Assembly (NCBI GenBank): GCA_016946835.1
Contig: JACVTC010000002.1
Span: 3,537,501-3,562,500 of the forward strand
From: Neocallimastix lanati (nom. inval.)
Lineage: Eukaryota; Neocallimastigomycota; Neocallimastigomycetes; Neocallimastigales; Neocallimastigaceae
DNA: 25,000 nucleotides
Reading direction: 5' to 3'
In this document: positions 10,059 to 19,893 of the stretch, one piece after another
Layout of the letters: each line of letters starts with the position of its first letter
Position numbering within the stretch: position 1 is the first letter of the stretch
Program-made: the position numbers and the translations under genes
Notes under the pieces: model-generated
What the model saw: the letters and a program-made list of their open reading frames with translations, nothing else
Database searches by the model: none
Told to the model about the DNA's origin: nothing

Positions 10059-10193
10059 TTATTTTTCGATTAATAATAAATTTAAAAAAATAATTAAACT
10101 ATGAAAGTTTAAATTTTTTTTTCCTTTTTTAATACGAAAATTATAATAATAATAAATTATTAATAATTTTTCTTTTTCTTTTTTTTTTACTAA

Positions 10194-10224
<31 letters not shown>

Positions 10225-10416
10225 ATTAAAATTATAAAATATAATTACAATTTTATATATTTAAATATTTTATGTATATGCTTTTTTTTATTAGTTTTTC
10301 TTAAATTCCAAATGGAAATAGATTACGAAATGAAAAAAAAGACTTTATTTATAAGCTATTTTATATGATGAAGGTATTATTAAAAATGAAATAATTTATT
10401 GCTTTTATTTGTATTA
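9808..10416 (-). repeat. 3' flank of celpin copy 2
   Basis: Non-coding, matching 6463-7064 and, inverted, 1-393. It carries an ATT microsatellite (about 9860-9892), an uninterrupted run of 44 T (10013-10056) and a second long T run near 10193-10220. Confidence 0.75.
10013..10056. repeat. Poly-T tract (44 nt)
   Basis: The longest homopolymer in the window. It lies in the 3' flank of celpin copy 2; the matching place in copy 1 has a shorter, interrupted T run. It is a likely assembly and sequencing weak point. Confidence 0.9.
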
Positions 10417-12235
10417 CTAATAATAACCACGTTTTGGCTTATAATCTTCTTTTTCATCTTCCCATTTATTGGGTTCATAGACAGTTCCAGTAAACCAAAT
10501 ATCTTGTGTATCTTTATCCCTTATAATAAACATAAATGGTTTATTAATTGGAATAACAAGAGGTTGAGGTATTCTCCGATTTGGATCAGGGGCTCCTGCT
10601 CCGGCAGTCATTCCAAATACGGTGACTGCTGCAGCTTTTATTCCCTCTTCTGTAAATTCAATATCAGCTTTATGAAGAGCTTCAGAAACATAGAGCTTTT
10701 TGTCAGGATCGGTGGAACCTTCCATTTTTGAAAAGTCGGATTTACTATAATTAAAGGCATCTTTTATACCTAAATTAATTAAATCTTGTTTTAATTTTAA
10801 GTCATAATTAAATTTGAATTTCGGTATGTATAACACTACTCCATCTTCTACATTATTGGCAAAATTAAGATTTTTATTGATATGATCCATTTGTTCTTCA
10901 GTGAAATTTTCGATAAAACTACTTAAATTTCCCTTTGGCATGATGGCCATAAATTCAAATTGTATATTACCATATTTTTTTAAATCTAATGTCACTACAG
11001 TGACGGAATCATCAATATAATAACTTAAAATTGTACCAAATTCTTTTCTATACATCGTTGTTGCCTTCATTTTTTCACCATTATCTAAATAAAAATAATC
11101 TCCATCAGTATACTGAAATGAAAATCCTTCTTTCCATTCCATATCTATGGCAAGGGCATTGATGATAAGCATGACGCTAGTTGGATTTTGTACTATATCA
11201 TCAGTGAGCATATTTTTAATGATATTAAATGTTTTATCTTCAATCCATTTATTAGCATTTGCTGCACTTTTAAATTCATCTTTAACAACTTCTGCATCAT
11301 AATTTTCCTTTAGAGTATTTATATAATTTGGATTTATATAGTCATAAAAAGTATCCCTTATAAATAATCCATTAGCTAAAGATAAAACTTTGTCAATACT
11401 AGTGTGTTTAGAAAGTTGAGTATTTCCTATTAATTTATTGATTTCATCAAAAGTATTATTAGCTGCTCCTTCTTGTAACATTTTTAAAGCATATTTTATT
11501 GAAAATGGACTATAGAGCATATTTTTCTTGAAGTTTTCTAATTTTAAAAATGAAAAATTAAAATCAAAATCATCTTCAGCATTATAATCAATAATTTTAC
11601 AATCATCCCTTATACCACACCATTTATCATCTTCTACACCCCAATCTCCACTTTCATCAGTATAGTCAATATGACAAGTTTTACAACATGGATAGCCTTG
11701 AACAATAGAAAAACAAGAATCTTCAGGTTCCTTTTTGGAAATACCATTACCAATACCACACCATTGATGATTTTCTTTACCCCAATCACCTCTTTCATCG
11801 GTATAGATAACTTTATTATCTGTACAACATGGATATCCTAATTCTATAGAAAAACAAGTATCATTATCATTATCATTACTAATACCACACCAGCTATTAT
11901 TTTCTACACCCCAATCTCCATTTTCATCAGTATAGACGACTTCATTTCCTGTACAACATGGATAAGATGGATTTAATTTTTGTGAAAAGCATTTTTTATC
12001 ACTAGCCTTTTTTATATAAAAATTTATAATTATTATAATAATTTTAATAATTATAAAAATAATAAAATTCAGATTAGATCATATAATGTATTAATGTCAA
12101 TAAATTCATATATTTCATATATTATTATTATTATTATTATTAAAATATTATGATTCATACCTTGGTGTTAGCTGATAAACATGCTGGTATACCAATTAAT
12201 ACCAGTCCTAAATGAAATAATGATAAATTTTTCAT
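10417..12235 (-). CDS. Celpin copy 2: secreted triple-dockerin serpin (cellulosomal protease inhibitor)
   Basis: Join of 12235-12161 (25-codon signal-peptide exon) and 12006-10417, 554 aa in total. Dockerins lie at about residues 31-67, 76-110 and 123-157, each with CC and WCGI motifs; the third has an extra Cys136. The serpin domain runs from about 175 to 554. Visible serpin signatures are MLYSPFSI (188-195), [10 protein letters not shown] (helix and strand 3A region), the hinge EEGIKAAAV (478-486) with the small residues expected of an inhibitory serpin, and [11 protein letters not shown] near the end. Serpins with this hinge trap serine or cysteine proteases by insertion of a cleaved loop; dockerins should tether it to extracellular scaffoldins. 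Celpin from Piromyces, as I recall, has a comparable size but two dockerins. Likely role (inference): protecting the cellulosome from rumen, plant or microbial proteases. No defects seen. Confidence 0.93.
12007..12160 (-). other. Intron of celpin copy 2
   Basis: 154 bp, beginning GTATGA and ending in AAAG, phase 0, at the same position as the intron of copy 1. It contains a TTA/ATT microsatellite at about 12121-12142. Confidence 0.85.
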
Positions 12236-12725
12236 ATTGTTATTAACAATAATACTTTTTTATTATAATTATAATTTCCTAATTTGATTTGTTGTTATAT
12301 AATTTTAATTTTTATTTGAAATAATATTTACAAATTAATAAAAATAAAATCTTTTCTTTTAAAAAAAAAAAATAATTTATTTTTACTAATTTTTTTTTTT
12401 TTTATTTTTTTTTTTTTCTTTTTGTTTTGCTTTATTTAAAAAAAATGGATCATAAATTCTTATATTTATACAAAAAAAAATTATTTTTTTAATATTAAAT
12501 TCATTTATTAAATTCATTTATTATAAATAATAAATAATAAATAAAATTGAATATGAAATTCATTTAAATATTATAATAATAATTATTATTAATATAATAT
12601 TAATTAATGTTAATATAATAATAATTAAAGTTATAATAATTAATATTATAATAATAATTGATGTTTTATAATTATTATTATTGTTATTTCCATTTATGTT
12701 TAAATTAACATAAATTATTGATTTA
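12236..12725 (-). promoter_or_regulatory. 5' flank of celpin copy 2
   Basis: AT-rich and homologous to the flank of copy 1 up to ATAAATTATTGATTTA at 12710-12725, where similarity stops at the insertion. No discrete promoter motif is defensible. Confidence 0.4.
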
Positions 12726-13230
12726 TGTTAGAAATAAAGTTTATAATATTTAATATATATTTCTTATATTTATTTACATTTATTTACCTGGTTATATTAA
12801 ATAGTATATCAATTATGGCTTGATCATAAAGCATATTATATGATCTACATATGATGTAGCAAAATAAAATATTTATGTAATAACTTAAATAATATGAATA
12901 TAATCTCTTTTAAATATATGTTATATTGTTTAGTTTTTATTGTGTGATCACTTTATTTTATTTATTATAATTTTATTATTATTTTAATAACTATATATTT
13001 TTAGTAATATTTTTATTATAGGATTAATTATCATAATCCTTAAATGTATATACATTAATAAAATTTAATTTAACTATATTAGTTATAATTGTAAATATAT
13101 GATGTACATCATTAATACGTCTCATAATATTTTACATTATACAAAATAATGAAAAACATATTTAATTTAATAAATAAGTAAATCTTAATAATACAAGACT
13201 TAATTAAAATATTAAACTTTATTTTTAACA
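12726..13230. mobile_element. 505-bp insertion in the celpin 2 upstream flank (solo-LTR-like or non-autonomous)
   Basis: Absent from the equivalent place in unit A (just after about 9383). Its ends are imperfect inverted repeats: TGTTAGAAATAAAGTTT at 12726-12742 and the complement-related AAACTTTATTTTTAACA at 13214-13230. It has no coding capacity and is more complex than the surrounding DNA. The TG...CA termini and the length suit a solo LTR; the inverted ends could also suit a small DNA element. I found no convincing target-site duplication, and about 45 further bp to the right (13231-13275) are also missing from unit A, so the right boundary is uncertain. Confidence 0.55.
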
Positions 13231-13306
13231 ATCTCTAATTAATAAATAAACAGTAAAAATTTTTAAAAATTTTTTTCTTTTTTTTTTTAATTAAATTTTT
13301 TTATTA

Positions 13307-13340
<34 letters not shown>

Positions 13341-14067
13341 AATATTAACTTTATTTAATATCAATTTTTATTCTTGATCAATATTTTTAATAGTTTGGTT
13401 CTATTTTTTATTTATTAAAGTTTTCGTTTTCTTTTTCTTAAAAAAAAAAAAAAATAATAAAAAAAGAACAGCAAAATAGAAATTACACTTTAAACATTTT
13501 TATTAACTATATATGTATCATATTAATGCTCAATCATATTTTTATATAGTCTAGTCATAATATATTATAGATATACAAAATATAATAATTAAATTATACA
13601 TATATTTATTTTAGCACTTGTATATAAAATATATTATTAATAGCTATAATTATTAAATTTTATTAAATAATTCATACTTCCCTAACAATCATTTACAATA
13701 TATATAATATTTTTATTATATTAAATAATATAAATTTATAATTGTTTTATTATTTTTATTATTTTCTGATAGTCAATATTGTAATTCTATACTAAAATTC
13801 AAAACTAAATAATAATAAAAATAAATATTTATTTTCATATCAACCACTCTTTTATATGATTATGAATTATTAATTATTAATTATTTAAATTAAAATAAAA
13901 TAAATAAAAACAATTAATTTATTCAATGTTATTTTTTTATATATAATTTATTTTATTTTATTTTTTTTTATTTTATAATATATAATTTATAATTAGCAAG
14001 TATATATACTTGTTAATATACTTTTCTTTCTTTTTTTTTCTTTTTAAACGTAAAAAAAAAATAATAT
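13231..14067. other. Intergenic AT-rich stretch
   Basis: No gene seen. Up to about 13465 it is the distal block of celpin unit B, with a long poly-A run at about 13311-13339. 13465-14067 is unique AT-rich DNA directly downstream of the reductase gene and probably includes its 3' UTR. Confidence 0.6.
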
Positions 14068-17000
14068 TTATTTTGATCTTCCAAATAAATTACTACATCC
14101 TTCTTTAGTAAAGAATCCACTCTCATTAAGTTTATCAAAATTAGTAATGATATCATTTTCTTCAAAGTTTAAGAAATCATTCTTTCCTTCTAAAACTTCC
14201 GTTGAACATTCATGATTTTTACGAATAATACCAAGAGATGGAATAATGGATAAGGCATCTTCATTATCTTTAGTAATATCTATAAAGGTATCCAACCATT
14301 TTTCTTTATCCATCATTTTAACATGTTGTTGATATTTTTCATTAAATATTTTAAATAAATCATCCGTAAGGGTAGGCTTAGCAGGAATAAAGTTAATAAT
14401 ACGATTACAATGCATATAATCTACAATGCCTTTAGCCACCTTATCTACAGGAGTCATGTTAAGTAAAACATCCGAGGGAGCTATTCCATTTAGAATACAT
14501 TGTCTAATAAACTTATATACAAAATCATCTACATTACATACTCCAGTTTTGGAATCAGCAACAATGAAACAGGGTCGAACAATAGTTGAATTAATACCTA
14601 TTTCTTTACCTTTTCTTACATAATGTTCAGATAACCATTTTGTTTGAATATAAGCAAAGGCTTTTTTTGGAATTTTATCTCCTAAAGTTTCATTTTTTTT
14701 CGTTGCTGCCCCAAAAGAAGAAATATAAACGAAAACCATTCCTCTTCCCGCAACTCTCATAGCATTCAATACTCCAGTAACATTAGCTTCTTTTAATTGT
14801 CCATAGGTTTTAGTCCAATTCACTACAGCAGCACAATGAATCATTGCCGTACATTCTCTTTTGATTTCTTCTAATTTAGTGGGTTCAATACCACAATTAA
14901 TTTGAGTTACATCGCCAATAACTAATTCTATTTTATCATTCATTTCAATATTAACTTTTCGCATCATCGATAACATTTTGGCTTTCAATTCACCTATACT
15001 TGAACTTCTTCCGATACAATAAACCTTTTGAATTTCATTCCTTTTACATAATTCATTCACTACATAAACTCCAAGATAGCCGGTAGCTCCAGTGACTGCA
15101 ACACATTTTCTTTGTTTATTTTTAATGGTATTAATTTCTCCAAAGATTTGATGGGCTGTTTTCGATTTAATTTCATAAAAGTCCTTGATTAATTGAATAT
15201 CAATCTTAATGGAACCCTCAGGATCTGAAAGAAAATCTTCAATTTGTCCAAGAGTTTGATACGTATTTAAAAATTTAAATGGTATATCTTCATAATATTT
15301 TTTAACAAGAGCCGTCGTTTGTACTCCAACTAACGAATCTCCACCCATATCGAAGAAATTAGTAGATCTCGAAATAGTATTAAGAGGTACATCAAACCAT
15401 TTACTCCATAATTCTGCTAATTCTTTACCTTGATCAGTGGTTGGTTTATCCGTATTATTTTCTTCTAATTTCTTAAATCTTTCTTTAATAAGTTCTATCG
15501 CCATTTCTTTCAATTTAGGAATATATACTTTACGTACAGAATTTCTTGGTAATTCTGGTAAATCAAAATAATAGGTTGGTATGGAGAAGGGAATTAATTT
15601 ATCCTTTAAGAAATCACGTAGTTCTCTTTCTAAATTTTCAAATTTGCATCCATGTTTGACAATAACAAATGCAACAACAGATTCTCCTTGGAATTTATCT
15701 GGGGTTCCCACCACCGCTGCTTCTTGAATATATGGATGTTGACTAATAATATCTACTATTTCATTTGGCCAAATATTATGACCACCTCTTAAAATCATTT
15801 CCTTGATTCTACCAGTAATCTTTAAAAAGCCATTACTTTCCATAACAGCTTCATCTCCTGTTCTAAACCATCGATCTTCTGTAAAAGCTTTACTATTCGC
15901 TTCTGGATTATTTAAATATTCTTTCATCATGACATCACTTCTATATTCTAATTCACCTGGGAATCCAACATTTAATAATTCTCTAGTTTCTCGATCCACT
16001 ACTCTAACCTCGAAATGCTTAACAGGACTAGAGGGTATATCAGTAGATTTAGCCCCTGTTCTATAAATCAATCCACAACCTTCTGTCATACCGAAAGCAC
16101 TACAAGCATATGTTAAATCAAAAGCTTTTATTATATTTTCTAAAAAATCATTAGAAGCCGCAGCACCACCGGCCATCACTTCCTTTAATGAAGAAATATC
16201 ATATTTTTCTCTACTGGGATGATGCATTAAAGCTAAAAAGGCAGAAGGAGAAGCTGAAATATTATTAACTTTTTCCTTTTCTATTACTTCAAAAATTTTT
16301 TCCGGATCAAATCCTTCCATTAAAGTATGGTATAATCCTTGTAGAAGCATAGTTGCTAATAAACAATGACCAGTAGTAGTATAAAATGGGGCAAAAATTA
16401 ACATTCTTCTCTGCTCTGGTTCAATCCTTGAATAAAAGTTGGTATAGGACATAATTGAACCAGTAAAACTTTTATTAGTATAGGTGCAAATTTTGGGATC
16501 TCCTGTACTTCCTGAGGTACAACCATAAAACATAATATCATCCGGTTGAATTTGACTTCTAATACCGTTGATTAAATCCATATTAGGTTCAGTTTTTTTA
16601 ATTTCATCAAAAGCAAAAATATTATTTGAGGGATCTTGTTCTTGAGTATCCACTAAAATAACATTTATTTCACTATTAAATTTTCTAATATTTGGAAGCA
16701 AAAAAGATTTTGTTACAATAACCGAAGGTTTCGCCTTATTAAATAATCTTTCCAATTGATCACTAGTTAAGGTTGGATTCAATTGAAACATAATTAAGCC
16801 GGAAGATTCTACGGTGGCTTCCATAAAGACACATTGAAGACAATTTGGCATATAAAATCCTACAACATCCCCTTTTTTTAATCCAAGAGTAGTATAAAGA
16901 GCAGTGGTTAAACTATTAACATAAGGTATAAGTTCTCCATAAGTAACTCTAACTGGTTCTTCATTTCCTTCATTCTTATAAAAAGAAAAAAGTAATTTAT

Positions 17001-17106
17001 CTTTACGTTCTTCCGCTGTTTTAAAAAATCTATTAGCATAAGTAGTTTCAGTTATTACTGGATCTTCATTATTATTATAATAAGATTTAGTTAAATTGAC
17101 AGTCAT
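14068..17106 (-). CDS. Carboxylic acid reductase-like protein (adenylation-carrier-reductase)
   Basis: 1012 aa, single exon. The adenylation domain (about 20-535) has the phosphate-binding loop TSGSTGDPK (197-205), FGMTEG (338-343), the RTGD core (415-418) and GRIKEMILRGGHNIWP (432-447). Its last core motif reads LPRNSVRKVYIPK, with Lys526 as the probable catalytic lysine. The carrier domain carries FFDMGGDSL, with Ser591 as the phosphopantetheine site. The thioester reductase (about 665-1012) has the NADPH-binding GATGYLG (673-679) and a YxxxK pair (Tyr819, Lys823). Such proteins activate a carboxylic acid with ATP, load it on the carrier arm, and release it as an aldehyde with NADPH. The length suits fungal carboxylic acid reductases better than the roughly 1400-residue lysine-pathway reductase Lys2. 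The substrate cannot be told from sequence. No signal peptide: cytosolic. There is no companion biosynthetic gene in the window. Confidence 0.93.
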   Translation of the reverse strand: MTVNLTKSYYNNNEDPVITETTYANRFFKTAEERKDKLLFSFYKNEGNEEPVRVTYGELIPYVNSLTTALYTTLGLKKGDVVGFYMPNCLQCVFMEATVESSGLIMFQLNPTLTSDQLERLFNKAKPSVIVTKSFLLPNIRKFNSEINVILVDTQEQDPSNNIFAFDEIKKTEPNMDLINGIRSQIQPDDIMFYGCTSGSTGDPKICTYTNKSFTGSIMSYTNFYSRIEPEQRRMLIFAPFYTTTGHCLLATMLLQGLYHTLMEGFDPEKIFEVIEKEKVNNISASPSAFLALMHHPSREKYDISSLKEVMAGGAAASNDFLENIIKAFDLTYACSAFGMTEGCGLIYRTGAKSTDIPSSPVKHFEVRVVDRETRELLNVGFPGELEYRSDVMMKEYLNNPEANSKAFTEDRWFRTGDEAVMESNGFLKITGRIKEMILRGGHNIWPNEIVDIISQHPYIQEAAVVGTPDKFQGESVVAFVIVKHGCKFENLERELRDFLKDKLIPFSIPTYYFDLPELPRNSVRKVYIPKLKEMAIELIKERFKKLEENNTDKPTTDQGKELAELWSKWFDVPLNTISRSTNFFDMGGDSLVGVQTTALVKKYYEDIPFKFLNTYQTLGQIEDFLSDPEGSIKIDIQLIKDFYEIKSKTAHQIFGEINTIKNKQRKCVAVTGATGYLGVYVVNELCKRNEIQKVYCIGRSSSIGELKAKMLSMMRKVNIEMNDKIELVIGDVTQINCGIEPTKLEEIKRECTAMIHCAAVVNWTKTYGQLKEANVTGVLNAMRVAGRGMVFVYISSFGAATKKNETLGDKIPKKAFAYIQTKWLSEHYVRKGKEIGINSTIVRPCFIVADSKTGVCNVDDFVYKFIRQCILNGIAPSDVLLNMTPVDKVAKGIVDYMHCNRIINFIPAKPTLTDDLFKIFNEKYQQHVKMMDKEKWLDTFIDITKDNEDALSIIPSLGIIRKNHECSTEVLEGKNDFLNFEENDIITNFDKLNESGFFTKEGCSNLFGRSK

Positions 17107-18180
17107 TATTTTTTTTTATTTTAAAACTATATTATATTTTATTTTATTAATTTTATTTTATTATTTGTTCTTTTCTTTTCTTTTTTTTTTTTTTTATGTT
17201 AAAAGATTTAATTTTTTCAAAAGTAGTGTACTTTTTTTCTTAAATGATTTAAAAAATATTTATATCTTTTTTTTTTTTTTTTTTTTTTGTATTAATAAAA
17301 AACAATGATTTTAATTTTTATTAATATTTTAACTTTAATTTTAAATAAATTTTATTTTTATTTTTTATCTGCTTTATTATATAATTTATATAATTAGAGA
17401 TTTATAATAAAAAAAAAAAAATTATATTAATTCATTAAATAATTTATTTGCTAAAAGTAATAATAATAATTATTAAAAATAATAATATAATTTATAGTTC
17501 TAATCATTTTTGCTTGCCATTTTAAAGTAAAATATAATAAATATAAACTATAACTTTTTATAAATTTATAATTATTGTTTAAAAAAAAAAAAAAAATTTA
17601 AGTTAAATACTAATAATTAAAAAAAGATTATTTATCATTGTAATAATGGAAGACAATAGCAATAATAAAAAAATAAAAAACTTTTTGACACTATTTTTAA
17701 TTTTTTTTTTTTTTTTTTTTTTATAATTATTATTCATTTATCTATTTTATTTAAAAAATTATTAGATGTAAAGAAAACAAATAACAAATTTGGAGTTTAA
17801 AAAAAATATAAATACTTTTCTTTCAATCTTTCTTTTACATATATAAGAGAAAAAAAAAATTTTTTTTATAAAATTAACGATTAAATCATATATATATTAA
17901 TTTTACGTTAATTATTTACTATATAATGTAAAATAAAAAAAAAAAATATTAGTCACTTCAGAAATAACATACATAAAATAACTAATAATGAAAAAAATAT
18001 AAATATTAATAATTATTTTAATAAATTATAAATAATATTAACATTAAATTTATTAATTGAAATAATAATATGTTTTTTAAATAATAATAATAAATCTAAT
18101 CTCATTTTTAATATAGCTTCACTTAACCATTTTAATATATAATTTTTGCTTTGCCATTTTTAAATGAAATTTAAAAAAAT

Positions 18181-18221
<41 letters not shown>

Positions 18222-18865
18222 AAAATAATCATAATATTAACTATTTTCGTTTTTAATTTATAGTTTCACTCAACCATTTTAATAAAATTAATCTAATATT
18301 ATTTATAATTTATCCTTTTTACCTTAACCATTTTAATAAAATTAATTATTATCTATAAAAAGCATTGTATTCATATGAAAGAACTATTTATTTTAATGAA
18401 GATAAAATAATTTTATTATTATTATTATTAATATTTTTTTTTTTACCAATAATTATAAAGATTGAGAAAATATGTAATTTTTTGACATTAAGATAAAAAT
18501 AAAAGATAATATAAAAAAAACAAATTGACAAAAAAGGAAAAAGATTTATTTACATATGATTGATGAGTTAGCTACAATATGAAATTTTATATTATTTATT
18601 AAATATAATAATAATATAAATATGATTAATATTGACTCATTGTTTCATTATTTTATTATTTCAATATTGTGATATAACTTGGTTTGTTTTATCTCTTTTA
18701 GGGAGAAGTTTTAGAAATTATTTATATTATTTATTAATATAATGTTATTTCATTTATTTATTTTGTTAATTTATAATTTATTTTATTAAAATATTAAAAA
18801 TTATACTTTCATATTATTAATATTTTTATATAATAAAAATTAATATACATTGATTATGACAATTT
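17107..18865. other. Intergenic AT-rich stretch upstream of the reductase gene
   Basis: No gene is supported. It must hold the reductase promoter near 17107-17350, which is T-rich on the + strand. An ATG at 17646 opens MEDNSNNKKIK, then runs into poly-T-encoded Phe and stops. A short motif AACCATTTTAATA recurs on the + strand at about 18125, 18272 and 18327. Otherwise it is poly-A/T and AAT simple sequence. Confidence 0.5.
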
Positions 18866-19583
18866 TGTTGCAAAGAATAAATATAAAGAAAAAAGTATTC
18901 TTATATAATACTCTTTAATTATAAACTATTTTAAAATAATAAAAATTATTTTAAATTAATATTATAAAAAATATAATATAAATAATAAAAAATTTAAAAT
19001 AAATATAATTATAAGTTATAATATATAAAAATATATAAAAATATATAAAAATAAAATAAACTAAAATAATTAAAATTAAATAAAACTTTATAAATTTATA
19101 AATTATTTACATATTAATAAAACATAAAATTTATAAATTTTATGTTTACATTAGTTTTATGTATTGTATTAGAAATCAGTGATAATTAATTAAATGGTTA
19201 ATTAATAATTTATTAATTTATTTTTATGTAATTATTAACAAAATAATTTATTAATAATTAAAGTTTTTATTTTCATTTTATTTCAATTAATACTAAATCA
19301 AATTTTAATCAATTGATTTTAAAATATTTTTAATATGTGGCTTGAATTTTAATTATTAATTATTAATATTTATATTCATTTAATAGTTTATTTTAATCAC
19401 AAGGACAACTTATTAAATAGTTATATAACGTAAAAATAAAACATTTCTCTGAATTAAGAAAGAAAGTGTGTGAGAAAGTTGCTATATAGTTTTAAATGTA
19501 TAATGAAGTATAATCATTTTTATTTGAATAAAATAAAATAATAAATTAATAATATTAATAAATTTAATATATTGATCCCAACA
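18866..19583 (-). mobile_element. Possible retrotransposon LTR remnant
   Basis: On the - strand a block begins TGTTGGGATCAATATATT at 19583, directly after a purine-rich GAGGAAGCAC that resembles the polypurine tract preceding a 3' LTR. It contains ACTATATAGCAACTTTCTC followed by a pyrimidine-rich stretch (about 19440-19485) like an LTR core promoter, and could end at the GCAACA reaching 18866. The TG/CA ends and length of 718 bp suit a Copia-type LTR. No second LTR, internal coding region or target duplication is visible, so this is tentative. Confidence 0.3.
19120..19147. repeat. 28-bp perfect palindrome
   Basis: The two 14-nt halves are exact reverse complements, centred on TTATAA at 19131-19136. 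At this AT content a palindrome of this length may still be chance or slippage-derived. It could extrude as a cruciform. Confidence 0.8.
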
Positions 19584-19702
19584 GTGCTTCCTCGAACCAT
19601 TATTATTTATTAATAAGTACTAATTTATTATTTATTATTAACTATTATTTATAATCAAAAATAATATAAATTTACCAAAAAAAAAAAAAAAAAAAAAAGA
19701 TG

Positions 19703-19735
19703 TTTTAATACATTTATATATTTAATGTATTAAAA
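19703..19735. repeat. Inverted repeat (11-nt arms, 11-nt loop)
   Basis: TTTTAATACAT at 19703-19713 and its exact reverse complement at 19725-19735, just after a poly-A run (about 19678-19698). No function is assigned. Confidence 0.75.
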
Positions 19736-19893
19736 TGTAATAATATTTATTGGTTAAGATATATAATGTATTTTATTTTTTAATATTTATATTTATCAAT
19801 AAATAATATTAAAAAAAACATTTTATTTATATAAATTTTAAAAAAAATTTTCCTTAATTAACATTTTTTTTTATATGGATTTATTAATAAATT

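Larger units (their letters stand above)
6463..13465. repeat. Head-to-tail duplication of a celpin unit
   Basis: Unit A (about 6463-9590) and unit B (about 9808-13465) share, in the same order, the 3' flank with TTA microsatellite, serpin exon, intron, signal-peptide exon, the 5' flank, and a distal block ending in a poly-A tract (about 9440-9560 and 13340-13455, both with AAAGTTTTCGTTTTCTTT). Unit B is longer because of a roughly 550-bp insertion near 12726-13275. A single-copy spacer of about 220 bp (9590-9808) separates the units. A third, inverted piece of the same unit lies at 1-393. Confidence 0.88.

Noticed and set aside
12721-13235. Target-site duplication of the 505-bp insertion
   Set aside because: ATTTA on the left and ATCTC on the right do not match; no duplication is claimed.
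14426-16066. Two + strand frames of 65 and 87 codons
   Set aside because: Antisense to conserved reductase domains; no independent support.
17096-17308. 70-codon Phe-rich + strand frame
   Set aside because: Produced by poly-T runs upstream of the reductase gene.
19584-19600. GGTTCGAGG on the - strand, suggesting a tRNA T-loop
   Set aside because: The complementary T-stem and acceptor are missing; the sequence reads better as a purine-rich tract before a possible LTR.
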